Of a stretch of 64,000 nt of DNA, positions 1 to 9,103 are shown in pieces. Under the pieces are notes generated by a model. The model made no database searches and was not told the DNA's origin. It worked only from the letters and a program-made list of their open reading frames with translations. The position numbers and the translations under genes were made by a program. How positions within the stretch are numbered: the first letter of the stretch is position 1; each line of letters begins with the position of its first letter. The DNA is taken from the NCBI GenBank assembly GCA_032718865.1, contig JALUTQ010000004.1, positions 806,001 through 870,000 of the forward strand, written 5' to 3'. The DNA is from Tilletia caries. Taxonomy: Eukaryota; Basidiomycota; Exobasidiomycetes; Tilletiales; Tilletiaceae.

Positions 1-169
1 AGGAGTAGGTGGTAACGTCGTCCTAGAGCGGGTTCACACCGGGTGACTTGGGCAGCTTGACGGCGTCGTCGATGACCTTGTGGACGAAGGCAATGGACCT
101 GCCGCATCTCAAATGATGGCAGTGAGTCCGAGAAAGTCCCCGGCCACTGGAAAAACACGGGCGTTGGCG

Positions 170-1315
170 TCATCCTGCGGGGGACGACGCCAGTCGGCGG
201 TGATGCCGCCGCTGAGATTGTAGTTCGTCCGCTACGTCCTCTGCCTGTGGCCCTTCCCTGGTGGTGATGGTGGAGAATCGAGGGCCGAGCACGGTATCAG
301 AGTCATCGCTTCCAGTCGAAAAGATGCTCGTATTCTCAACCTCGCTGTCCCTCCGCTGCTTCAGAACATGAGCGCGTCGTCGACCTGAGTCTGAAAGGCC
401 GCCACCGCTGCTGGTGTTTGACGTCGCCGATCTTGTTTCGTCAAGTGCCTCCTGGAGAGCTGCCCGGAGCGAATGACGGGCGTGGTGCTCGTCGAGGGAG
501 GGCATTCTTTTCTGTGTCGCTGGTCTTCTGCCCTGCGTGTCAGCTTGTTCAGACGCCGCCGCCGCTTCGTCAAGATCAAGAGCACCGTCAGGAGACATGG
601 CCATGTCATCCGGTGGAAGCGGGGCGGACCCAGAGATGAGGACGGGCCAGATACCCGGAGAGACTTTGTGGAGGTAGATGGTGACCAGCCTTGCGCCGGC
701 GAGGGAAGACGCTGACAGTCCTGAGGAGGATACGGAGGCGGCTGAGGTGGAAGCTGGGGCTGAGGCTGTGGACGGGCTTGTGATGCGTGGAATGACGAGG
801 GAGCCGGATAATTGGGAGGAGGAGGAAGGCGGGCCACCACCGCTGCCACTGCCACTACCACTACCACTGCCACTCCCGCTGTGAGACCGAGCTTCTTGCT
901 GCGGACAGGGTGATGGAAGAGGGTCTGCATCATGAGGCAAGAGATCGTCATGCGCTCGCTCGGCCATAGGCGTCGGGTCTGCCGTGGTGGGGGCTGATGT
1001 GCCGAGGAGCGAGCTGCGGTGGGCGACCGAGGTGACCTGAGCTGCTGGACTCCCACGCGAGCTCATATGTCCAAGACTGAGAAAGCTGTCCTGGGAAAGT
1101 GAGAGATCCTGCTGAACTTCGCCTCCAGCTCCTCGAATGGATCGAGCGCGTCTGAGATCGCTGCTGATGCTTCTGGTGCTACTGGCCAAGGTGGTCTGGG
1201 CTTCTTCTCCTGCTCTGGGGTCCATCCCGAAGCTGGCATTTGCACTGGCGAGGCCGCTGAAGGAGGTTGTGCTTCCGGAGCGGGAGGCCAGACGGGATGT
1301 CGAAGTGGACGGCGG
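170..1315 (-). CDS. Ser/Gly-rich hypothetical protein, 3' part, unresolved gene model
   Basis: An open frame on the minus strand encodes a Ser-, Ala- and acid-rich polypeptide with a (Ser-Gly)n run near the middle and one conserved-looking hydrophobic patch, LVTIYLHKVSPGIWPVLISG, followed by a Glu/Asp/Ser-rich tail. I do not recognise the family. A convincing 3' splice site (pyrimidine-rich, ending CTCTAG at 1316-1318) sits just upstream, so this is probably an internal or last exon rather than a start at the Met at 1225. The same frame is also Ser-rich between 1319 and 1680 but is broken by TAG codons, so either an intron or decay lies there. An alternative 3' acceptor near 185 would replace the last residues with a different short tail. 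Low confidence in exact ends. Confidence 0.4.
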   Translation of the reverse strand, partial: PPSTSTSRLASRSGSTTSFSGLASANASFGMDPRAGEEAQTTLASSTRSISSDLRRARSIRGAGGEVQQDLSLSQDSFLSLGHMSSRGSPAAQVTSVAHRSSLLGTSAPTTADPTPMAERAHDDLLPHDADPLPSPCPQQEARSHSGSGSGSGSGSGSGGGPPSSSSQLSGSLVIPRITSPSTASAPASTSAASVSSSGLSASSLAGARLVTIYLHKVSPGIWPVLISGSAPLPPDDMAMSPDGALDLDEAAAASEQADTQGRRPATQKRMPSLDEHHARHSLRAALQEALDETRSATSNTSSGGGLSDSGRRRAHVLKQRRDSEVENTSIFSTGSDDSDTVLGPRFSTITTREGPQAEDVADELQSQRRHHRRLASSPAG

Positions 1316-1689
1316 CTAGAGGCGAGCGGGCAGAGAAGCGATGGAGGACGCCATAAGGCCGTCAGATTCGTGGCCCGCTTGGTCTGCCTTTCCACTGCTT
1401 GAAGCGGGTGGATTGCGGAAACCAGCATGTGCAGAAGAAGGCGAGGCTGATGATGATGGGACGACGAGGTGTGGGGAGATGGCGAGTCTGGATCGGATTG
1501 AGAAGCTGCGGGTGGCACTGGGGTCGAGGCGGGGCAGCAAGCGACGGGTCCGACGGGTTTGTTGCTATCCGTCTTCGGCTTGGGAGATGTAGCCGCTGCT
1601 GCTGGTGGCACTCCCTCCTGCGTCGCTCTCGGAACCAGAGTGGGAATCGGTTGCGGTGCGAACACCGTGACTTCCGGGAGTGCTGCCGC

Positions 1690-2105
1690 CGATGATGCTG
1701 TACGTAGACGAGGGCGGACCCTCCATCCGAGCTCGGCGACGATGTTTTCGTTGGAGAGGGGGGTCTGAACCGTGTGGTACCAGGCGTGGAAGCCGAGGTC
1801 GGCGCCGTATAGGAACTGTGCCTGCTTGATGGCGTCTGGGTTTGCGGGGAAGTTCCCGCCGATCAGGAAGATGGTGGCGGCGGTCTTCTGCTGGGCGAAG
1901 AAGTTGTACGGCGTCGGGGACGGTGGGTTTAGTCCGTCTTCGACGTTAATGCCCGAGTATTCGTCGGGAGCCTTGGGGATGTTGTTGGGCCCGCTACCCG
2001 CATCACTGGTTCTGCGTCCATGAGCATACGGACTGGATGTGGGTGTGGCCCAAGAATGGCCTGCAGCGACGCGAATGAGTCTACCATGATCCTCATGGAG
2101 CGTGA
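1690..2105 (-). pseudogene. Polysaccharide (chitin) deacetylase NodB-domain fragment
   Basis: The minus strand reads FFAQQKTAATIFLIGGNF, then FHAWYHT and LSNENIVAELGW. This is the order found in NodB-fold chitin deacetylases: the beta-strand ATFFLIG, the metal-binding H-x3-H, then the conserved (T/S)NE-x-I-x-AELG. The first metal/catalytic motif is altered (NVEDG where TFDDG is usual). Homology stops abruptly after AELGW, where the (R/P)PPYGD motif should follow; instead the frame runs into low-complexity Pro/Ala sequence. No signal peptide or complete catalytic domain can be assembled. The enzyme family removes N-acetyl groups from cell-wall chitin, but this copy looks truncated and inactive. 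Confidence 0.6.
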
Positions 2106-2792
2106 TCGATTGACGATCAGACTGGCTCCGGAGTCGGAAAGGCTGGTTGAGGTGTCGTGGCGTAGGTCTTCAGGGCAAACGATGACGAGGGGACGGTCAG
2201 CCTCTAACCTCTTTCATCTGAAGGGGGTACGAAGTCAAATTCACGTACCACATAGTTGAGGGGACGCTGCGTTCCGCGGAGTGGGTAATAGGTCCGCCGG
2301 AACGAGGATCATATGATGTTGCTATGCGTATGAGTGCCATGCGGTCGATGGCGATGCTGCAGAGGAATGAAGGTATCCCGTATCGGTGTCTCGGTGAGTA
2401 TGCGTAATGTGAGGACCAAGCTTCCCAGGCATCAGCAAAGCAACGCACCTGTTTCTGATCTGGGGGCTCTGAGTGTTGCGCATGTCGGATGAAAGGGTCA
2501 TGAATCATGCCTCGTCCAACGAGGACGTGACCGAAAGACTGTTGTCCTTGCAAGATGCGACGTGCCGTCGCGACCTCTGGCAGTCTGGCGCGTGAGCGCG
2601 TGAGCTGGGCAGGCCTGGTCAGTTGCTATGCAGCTGCCACGTCAAGGGTCCAGGCGGTCAGGTTCAGACGGAGCAGCAGTTAACCCACACGTGAGTGTAG
2701 TTGGGGTAGTTGGGGGGAAAACTCTAACTTATAGCCCTCTGTCCTTAATTCAATTAATCCTGTTCTAATGCCCTGCGGGCAATAAATGATGC
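2106..2792. other. Intergenic / probable 5' flank of the DIRS-like element
   Basis: No gene is supported here. A 118-codon open frame on the minus strand (2197-2553) has no recognisable motif and no matching splice context. The last 100 bases, with an AT-rich stretch before the gag ATG at 2793, may be the left terminal region of the retroelement. I could not find a clear matching terminal repeat at the right side. Confidence 0.4.
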
Positions 2793-4484
2793 ATGCCACA
2801 GGTGCCTCAGCCTTCAACAAGCAACCGGCCACAGCTTCGGTCTGCGATGTCCGGCCCCGCCCCGTCCGCGGTGGCGAAGTCTTCAACCGCCGGACCGATT
2901 CCGTCTTCAGGGGTCGATCATGACTCGGTGGTCGCCCGACAGCAAACCATCGCCAACATGCTTCAAGAGTCCGAGGAACCTCGTCCCGGACAGAGCAAGG
3001 CAAACTCCAAGGGCAAGGCTCGTCGAGTCTCTCCACGCCCGGAGCAACACCCATCGGCCTCAGCTCCCACAGAGCACCGACCGGTCACACCGCCGAGCGG
3101 CCTCCATCAAGCTCACATCGACTTGATTGGACACTTTGAGAAGCTCTCTCCTCGCTCGAAGGTTGAGTGGCTCATGCAGGGCGGTCCGGATGACAAGAAT
3201 GAGAGCAAGGAGAGCCCTCCAGCTCAAGCCGCCACTGCGGCTAATCCGTACCGACAACGTCGTTCCCAGGATCATTCCCCGTCGCGTCCTCAAGCCCGAG
3301 AGCTGCCGCCGGTCCTCAAGAGACCCTTCTACGTCTCCCCAGACGGTTTCCCTGTGGCCCACAAGAGGGCGAAGGTCGCGGACGACCCGCTGCCCGCTAG
3401 ATTCGAGCACCAACGCCAGCAACCCGCTGAGCAGAGTGGCCCACCGCAATCTGCGTGGGTAGACGACGATGACGACGAGTGGCTCGGCTCCAGTACCGTA
3501 CCCCACAACTCGGTCCTCAAGCGCCTGGCGAATGCCGAGCTGATCCCCCTCTGGCACTTTACGGAGGAGGGTATGCTCTCCGGTCATGCTCGCGGCATCA
3601 AGACCAAGGAGCTCCCGGAATCCCTCAGTGGGATGCTCGACTCGGTCGCCAAGTCCGCGGCGCTGCCGGAGCCAAAGCGTCAGGACGCTGACCTCTCGCT
3701 GCCGGAGATGTGGGCGGCTGCCAACAACATGCTCATGTACATGGCGATCATAGCCAATGATGCTGTCGACCCGGTCAAGACGAGCCTGCTTTACCAAGAA
3801 CGCGACGGTTGGAGGAAGGCATTCAACGAGATCTTCAACCACAACCTCGTGATGGAAGACCCGGTCAAGAACTGGCCGACGCTGGCCGAGTACGTCGACA
3901 ACATCAGGAAGACGATATATCTTCGACCTGTCGGCTCCCGGATCAAGCCCTTCGGTATCCGGGACAAGCTCTTCCGCCAGATCAGCGACACTGTCCAGAA
4001 GCGGACCGCCGCGGCGGAGCTCTCGGCCACCATTCAGTCGGCATCGGCAGCTGCTGTTGCCGCGGCCCAAGCGGCCATACACGCTCAGCTCGCCTCGTCT
4101 TCGTCAAAGCAGTCGTCCTCGGGAGCTGCGTCTGGCTCGGGTGGCGGTGGATCGTCGTCGAAGAAGTCGAAGCCCTTTCGATCCGACCCCTCGTCGCAGC
4201 CCGCGCGGAGGGGGGTCACTGGATGCATCATCTGCGGGGTTGTCGACGCGAACCACAAGTACAAGTCCTGTACTGGAGCTCCAAAAGGGCACGACGCCCA
4301 CGCCAAACGAGACAAGGACGGCAACATCGTCCGGCGCTCTGACGGTTCCACCATCTGCCACCAGTTCAACCTTACCGGCTGCAAGCAATCCAACTGCGGC
4401 AAGGGACGTCACGAGTGCAGTGTCTGCGGCGACACCGGGCACCAAGCCTCGGCTTGCTCCCGTCTCGAGCCCTCTCCGCAGTGA
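2793..4484 (+). CDS. Gag-like protein with C-terminal zinc knuckles (DIRS-like element)
   Basis: A 563-residue protein from an ATG at 2793. The N-terminal third is Pro/Ser-rich and basic, the middle is helical, and an Ala-rich then Ser/Gly-rich linker precedes the C-terminus. The C-terminus has three Cys/His clusters: C-x2-C-x6-H-x4-C, a CCCH-like cluster beginning CHQFNLTGC, and a classic zinc knuckle C-x2-C-x4-H-x4-C (CSVCGDTGHQASAC). Such knuckles bind element RNA in gag proteins. The stop at 4484 lies within about 60 bases of the Met codon that could begin pol in another frame, so pol is made either from its own start or by frameshift. The frame is intact. Confidence 0.75.
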   Translation: MPQVPQPSTSNRPQLRSAMSGPAPSAVAKSSTAGPIPSSGVDHDSVVARQQTIANMLQESEEPRPGQSKANSKGKARRVSPRPEQHPSASAPTEHRPVTPPSGLHQAHIDLIGHFEKLSPRSKVEWLMQGGPDDKNESKESPPAQAATAANPYRQRRSQDHSPSRPQARELPPVLKRPFYVSPDGFPVAHKRAKVADDPLPARFEHQRQQPAEQSGPPQSAWVDDDDDEWLGSSTVPHNSVLKRLANAELIPLWHFTEEGMLSGHARGIKTKELPESLSGMLDSVAKSAALPEPKRQDADLSLPEMWAAANNMLMYMAIIANDAVDPVKTSLLYQERDGWRKAFNEIFNHNLVMEDPVKNWPTLAEYVDNIRKTIYLRPVGSRIKPFGIRDKLFRQISDTVQKRTAAAELSATIQSASAAAVAAAQAAIHAQLASSSSKQSSSGAASGSGGGGSSSKKSKPFRSDPSSQPARRGVTGCIICGVVDANHKYKSCTGAPKGHDAHAKRDKDGNIVRRSDGSTICHQFNLTGCKQSNCGKGRHECSVCGDTGHQASACSRLEPSPQ

Positions 4485-6418
4485 GAGGTTCAAGGCGCTG
4501 CTCGAGAAACACAATCTGCTGTCGGCCTTCCTAGAGTTGATGGAAGGCCTGGAGAATGGGTTCAGCTTTGGGATTCCGCCAATTACGGTCACGAGAACGC
4601 CTCCGAACCACAAGTCAGCGACCTCGGACCTCAAGACTCTCAACTTGGCCATCGAGAAGGAAATCGGTCTGGGGCGAGCCTGTGGACCGTACAAGAGGGA
4701 GGAGGTCGAGGACCTCATCGGGCCTTTCCAGACATCACCGCTGGGATTGGTCCCGAAACCGAACGGCAAGTGGCGGATGGTGCAAGATTTCAGTTACCCA
4801 CGGAAGGGCGACTATCCGGCGATCAACAACTACATCGCGTCCGATGAGTTCGTTTGCGCCTGGCATGGCTACTGGAACTTTGTGGACCTGGTGAGTTTTC
4901 TTCTTTTCTTCCCCTGTCTCCGTTGTCGGTCTCGCTCGAGTCGACTTGGGTACGGTGGTTTTGTGTACCGATGGGTCACAGCTGGTGTGTCGATTGACCA
5001 CCATCCCTGGGCGCCGTTCGGCCTCAGAGGAGTGCGCGCATGTCGGTTGACTGCGCAGCGGGGCATGCCGGTCGGCTGCCCCGTCTTCTTCGTTTGGCGT
5101 TCGCCGACGGAGGGCCGTTGGGCCTTGGGGGGGGGTCTGGCGTTCGCCGACCCCGGTGACGGTACACGGTGCTGGTCCTCCCTTTCTCACACGTCGTTCG
5201 ACTGTGCTGACTTCTATTTCTCCTCGTCCACAGGCGCGCTTCATGCCGCCGGGCTCGCTGGCTGTGATGGCAGATGCGAGTGAGGCTTTCCGGGCTGTGG
5301 GGGCGGCCAAGGATCAGTGGCCGGGCCTTGTGATCCTGGCGCCCTCCGGCTGGTTCATTATCGACACGAGGCTCCCGTTCGGGTTGGCCTCGGCGACGGG
5401 GGTGTAGGGCTCGGTGGCTGATGCTACCCTTGTCATCATTCATGCACACTTCGACACAGAGGTTGGCCTACGGGCTGTGAAATGGGTGGATGACTTCGTC
5501 TTCATGAAGCCCCCGTTCTCTGATCTGCTGCTCGACGACGTGCTCGCGGTGACGGAGCCCCTGGGATTCCCGTGGCATCCGGAGAAGAGATCCGAGTTCG
5601 CCGACGAGGTCAGGTACCTCGGCTTCGAGTTCAACGTCCATACCTTCGTCGTCATGCTTCCGGAAGACAAGGCGGCGAAGTATCGGGAGCGAGTACTGCC
5701 CTTCACCAAGTCGGGCCACGTCCGCCTCAAGGACGTCGAGCGGGTCTTCGGGTGCCTCCAGCACATCATAATCATGGCCAGAGACCTGGGCCCTCACCTC
5801 GCCGACTTCGCAGAGTTCCTCGGCGTCTTCGACCGCGACGACCTGTTCCAGCACAGGTTCATCCCGGCGAGAGTCCAAGACGAGGCCAAGGTATGGCTGA
5901 AGGCCCTCGGCTCGCCCCTGCGCAGAAGCTTCGCTGCTCCGGGCCCGCCGTTCCCGCACGACATCTTCGTGGACGCCTCCACGGAGTGGGGCATCGGGAT
6001 TACAAGTGGTGATCGATGGGCCGCCTTCAAGTTCCGACCCGGTTGGCAACAGGAGTCTCGGCAGATCCTGTGGGCGGAGGCCGTCGCCCTCGAGTTCGGC
6101 TTTCTCGTCGCCATCGAGATGGGCGGGGCAGGCCATTCGATCCTAATCCACAGCGACAACCAGGGCGTGATTGGCGCTTTCCGGTTCGGTCGGTGTCGGG
6201 GTCGCCAGGCCAACACGGTCCTGAAACGGATCGTCAACCTCGAGCGCGCTCACAAGTTTGAGCTGCGCATCAAGTACGTTCCGACGGCCATCAACCCGGC
6301 CGACGGTCCTTCCCGGGGGGAGTTCCCTCCCGGACCTATGCTACCTACATTCAACATTCCAGCCCCCGTCCAACCGTTCCTCGATGACGTACGGGGGGCT
6401 CAACCAAGTGCTCAATGA
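4485..6418 (+). pseudogene. Reverse transcriptase-RNase H (DIRS-like pol) with intron and nonsense codon
   Basis: The frame carries the RT fingers and palm: SPLGLVPKPNGKWRMVQDFS, then MADASEAFRAV, LPFGLASATG, and the catalytic motif WVDDF (where YxDD is usual). It is followed by RNase H (DIFVDAS, WAEAVALEFG, IHSDNQGVIGA, NPADGPSRG). A GT-AG intron at 4891-5233 (343 bp; donor GTGAGT, acceptor CCACAG) lies between RT motifs; splicing joins VDL to ARFMPPGS in frame. A TAG at 5405-5407 interrupts the sequence right after LASATGV, with clear homology on both sides in the same frame, so it is a single nonsense change. The likely first Met is at 4540. Pol would copy the element RNA; this copy cannot make full-length enzyme. 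Confidence 0.75.
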
Positions 6419-8465
6419 GCACCGGGCGGTGGAGAAGAGGAGGAGGGCTTCGTCGTCGGTCGCGGGGGCGCCAATACCGACGAGGCCACCAGCTCCGACT
6501 CCTTTCTTTCCCCCAGCAATCCGTGGCGCCACCGACGAGCTCCCATCGCACGTAGCCATTTGCGAGGAGCGATTCATCACGGCGGCCAATCGGATCTTTC
6601 GGTGGGCCCCTTCGCCGGGCCCATCTTCTTCTCTCTCGACTTCTTCCGGTTTCAACTTCGACCCTTCTGGCCTCATGAGGGGCTCGGTCAATGAGGTCCT
6701 GGAGTTCTCCCTCGAGGAGTCCACTTGTGTCTCGTACAGCACCGGCATCCTCAAGTTTTGTTCCTTCTGCGACTCTGCCGGCATCCCAATCCAGGACCGG
6801 TGTCCACCGTCGAGTGGGCTTCTCCTCGCTTTCGTCTCTTCTTTCGTCGCCAAAATACGGGCCGACACGGCCAAGAAATACCTTGGGGCCGTGGCGACGT
6901 GGCATCGGCTATGGGGTTTCGACTGGGTCATCTTTCCACAGGTTACATACGCCCTTCGGGGGCTCAAACACTTTCAGCCTCCCGCCAACGACCTTCGGCC
7001 TCCGATCCTTGCCGTAAGGATGGGCGCGGAGGGCCCCGGAGTGCTCCGTACTCCGGGGCCCCTACTCCGGCTGATTTTGGGGTGCTTTTTCGTGCTCCGT
7101 ACTCCGCTCTTTTTAGGCAGTCGTCCCAACTCCACTCCGCGCTCCGCACAAAATCTTCCCATCACATTGCGCCAGCTCCGTACTCCGGCTAAAGTTAGTA
7201 AAATTTCAAAGTCCACTCCGTACTCCGGGGTGACGGAGCGCGACTACTCCCCCGAAACTCCGTACTCCGGGGAAAGTTCGCAGAGGTCCTACAAAACTTG
7301 AGAAATATGGACCCTTACATTGATTGCCGCTCTTTCATCCACGTCTTTGCTCGACAGAATTATCGTTGGCGGTCGTAGAGCTCAACAACACACAATATGA
7401 ACTCCAAATGAGAAATCCGAAAAAGAATTTTGCCAAATTTTTGAAAATCAGAGCAAAATATGTCCATTTCGGACTGAAATTTTCAAAATTGTGACCTGAT
7501 TTTGGAAAAAGGCAAGGCCCCGGAGTGCCCGGGAGTTTCGGGGAAACTCCGCACTCCGTCTGGCATCCGAGCTAGTCACTCCGTACTCCGGGGAAAAATC
7601 AGCTCCAGGCCTTGCCGTACTCCGTACTCCGGGGACATGACAGGCTTGCGCTCCGTACTCCTGCAGAATCCAATCAGCGGGAGTAAATCCTCGAAAATGC
7701 ACTCCGTACTCCGTACTCCCCCGGAGTGAGGCCCCGACTAGTCGGGGAACTCCGGGAAACCTACTCCGAGGCTTACTCCGCGCCCATCCTTACCTTGCCG
7801 CGCATCTGCATGCGGTCAAGGCACATCTCGATATCAACTCCGATCCTCTTCACGCTGCAGTCTGGGCGTGTTCCCTTTTCTCTTGGTGGGCGGTGTGTCG
7901 ACTCGGAGAGACGACGTCTCCTTCAACACCGGCCTTTACTCCTTCGCATAACGCAACGCGAGCCTCAATCCACGCGCATCGACAAGTCATCAACGACAAG
8001 GAGATCGTGCGGGTCGATCTTCCATGGACGAAGACGACCAAGGAGAAGGGTCAACAAAAGAACATCGTCAAGGTCGGTGGGGCACTCTGCCCCGTCGAAG
8101 CCTTCGATAACCATCTCCGGCTCTCTCCTGTTCCGGTCAACGAGCTCGCTACCACTGCCCTCTTTGCTTTTCGCTCATCATCAATGCCTGGTTCAACGCT
8201 CGTTCTTCCGCTTTCCAAAACCAAGTTCCTCGCCACTTTCAACGCTGCCCTCGTCCGGTCTGGCCAGGAGGCCTTCCAGGGACATTCTTTCCGCATCGGC
8301 GGCGCCACGATGTACTGGCACACGGGCACCGACATCAAGTCGATCAAGCTGATTGGCGGGTGGAAGGGGAACTCGGTCCTCAAATACCTTCGAGAATACG
8401 CGCGCGGTCTTCTTCCGGCGCACGAGCGCGCAGCGGCGGCCATTGCTGAGGCCGCCCCGTCGTGA
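6384..8465 (+). pseudogene. Tyrosine recombinase (DIRS-like YR) interrupted by a MITE
   Basis: A 431-residue recombinase is encoded in two pieces, 6384-7014 and 7801-8465, split by an inserted MITE. Removing the MITE and one target-site copy joins the frame exactly (RPPILA to AHLHAVKAHL). The N-terminal part has the helical core-binding domain (EESTCVSYSTGILKFCSFC). The C-terminal part has the catalytic set: Arg in CRLGETTS, H-x-x-R in HSFRIGGAT, the GGWKGNS turn, and the Tyr nucleophile in KYLREYAR. The enzyme would integrate circular element DNA. In the present state a transcript would read into MITE sequence and stop early. The ATG at 6384 overlaps the end of pol. Confidence 0.8.
7015..7792. 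mobile_element. hAT-like MITE, copy A (778 bp)
   Basis: Perfect 17-bp terminal inverted repeats (TAAGGATGGGCGCGGAG at the left, its complement at the right) are flanked by an identical 8-bp target duplication, CCTTGCCG, at 7007-7014 and 7793-7800. An 8-bp duplication is the hAT hallmark. The inside has no coding capacity and is crowded near both ends with the word CTCCG, mostly as CTCCGTACTCCGGGG-type repeats in both orientations. Subterminal repeats of this kind are where hAT transposases bind. It sits in the YR gene of the DIRS-like element. A related copy lies at 13513-14283. Confidence 0.9.
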
Positions 8466-8899
8466 TCTCGTCGTTCTCCTTTCTTTTCTTTCTCTGGTCT
8501 GCGTTTGCTTTCCTCCCCCTGGCATGTCGTTCGACTGCCCTAATGTCGAGATCGTTTGATACTCTCCCAATCACTCTTGCAATCGAGCTGAACTCACATG
8601 GCGGTCGCCTGTGATGTATCTGAAAGAGCTCTGGATATGCGTGATGTAGAAGAACCAATCCCTACGTGGGTAATGGTTTCGGCGGTGTTCCTTCAGAGTC
8701 CTTCCACCGGCGTCCCTCCTTTGTCGTGACTGACTTCGGGATTATGGGTTGGTGGGAAGGCTCTCTTTTGGGACAGACTTGCCAGACCTCAGGGTCTTAC
8801 ACATGCACGTGTATCTAGGGATACTCGTTACTTCTATGACCTCTAGTAAACAGCTTCACACGCAGGCAGACTCGCGGTAAGGTGTTTGATCAAACCTTG
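8466..8899. other. Non-coding right flank of the DIRS-like element
   Basis: No gene is supported. The stretch follows the YR stop and probably holds the element's 3' terminal region. A CCTACGTGGGTAATGG segment near 8663 faintly resembles, inverted, the GTTAACCCACACGTGA segment near 2680, but the match is too short to define termini. Confidence 0.4.
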
Positions 8900-8903
8900 T
8901 TGA

Positions 8904-9031
8904 TAACCAGGACAGGAGATGGCTGGTAGCAGGACAGGAGATGTCCGAGAGGTGGACAACAGGGAGCTGAGAGCGGGGCAGGTGGTGGTTCTTGTAACAA
9001 AAACCGCAAGGAAGAATTCAGTCAGATACCA
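8904..9031 (+). repeat. Left terminal inverted repeat of the KDZ element
   Basis: 128 bp, matching the reverse complement of 14630-14757 with only a few mismatches. Both arms include a tandem of two GGACAGGAGATG words and the segment GAGCTGAGAGCGGGGCAGGT. Confidence 0.9.
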
Positions 9032-9103
9032 CCTCATCAGAACCACCAGCAGGCATCCAGGCTCCCAGAATTGCCTATCCAACACACAGAAAGAGCCAGC
9101 GCC

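Larger units (their letters stand above)
2793..8465 (+). mobile_element. DIRS-like tyrosine-recombinase retrotransposon (coding core)
   Basis: Three consecutive plus-strand reading frames have the order and domains of DIRS-order retroelements: a gag-like protein with zinc knuckles, a reverse transcriptase-RNase H protein, and a tyrosine recombinase instead of an integrase. Pol and YR overlap by about 35 bp. The copy is not functional as it stands: pol has an in-frame TAG at 5405-5407 and YR is split by a 778-bp MITE. Only the coding core is delimited. The terminal (inverted or split direct) repeats expected for DIRS or Ngaro elements were not identified, so outer borders are unknown and probably lie within about 400 bp on either side. 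Confidence 0.8.

Noticed and set aside
3060..4082. Long minus-strand frame (340 codons) opposite gag
   Set aside because: It mirrors the codon structure of the gag frame and lacks motifs; gag has zinc knuckles and the correct neighbours.
7015..7792. Regular CTCCGTACTCCGGGG repeats that at first sight resemble a CRISPR-like array
   Set aside because: Spacing is irregular, the words occur in both orientations, and the block is bounded by TIRs and an 8-bp duplication. It is a MITE in a fungal genome.
2680..8680. Terminal inverted repeats of the DIRS-like element (ACCCAC(A)CGT versus ACGTGGGTAA)
   Set aside because: The match is about 10 bases with a gap, too short to call termini by eye.
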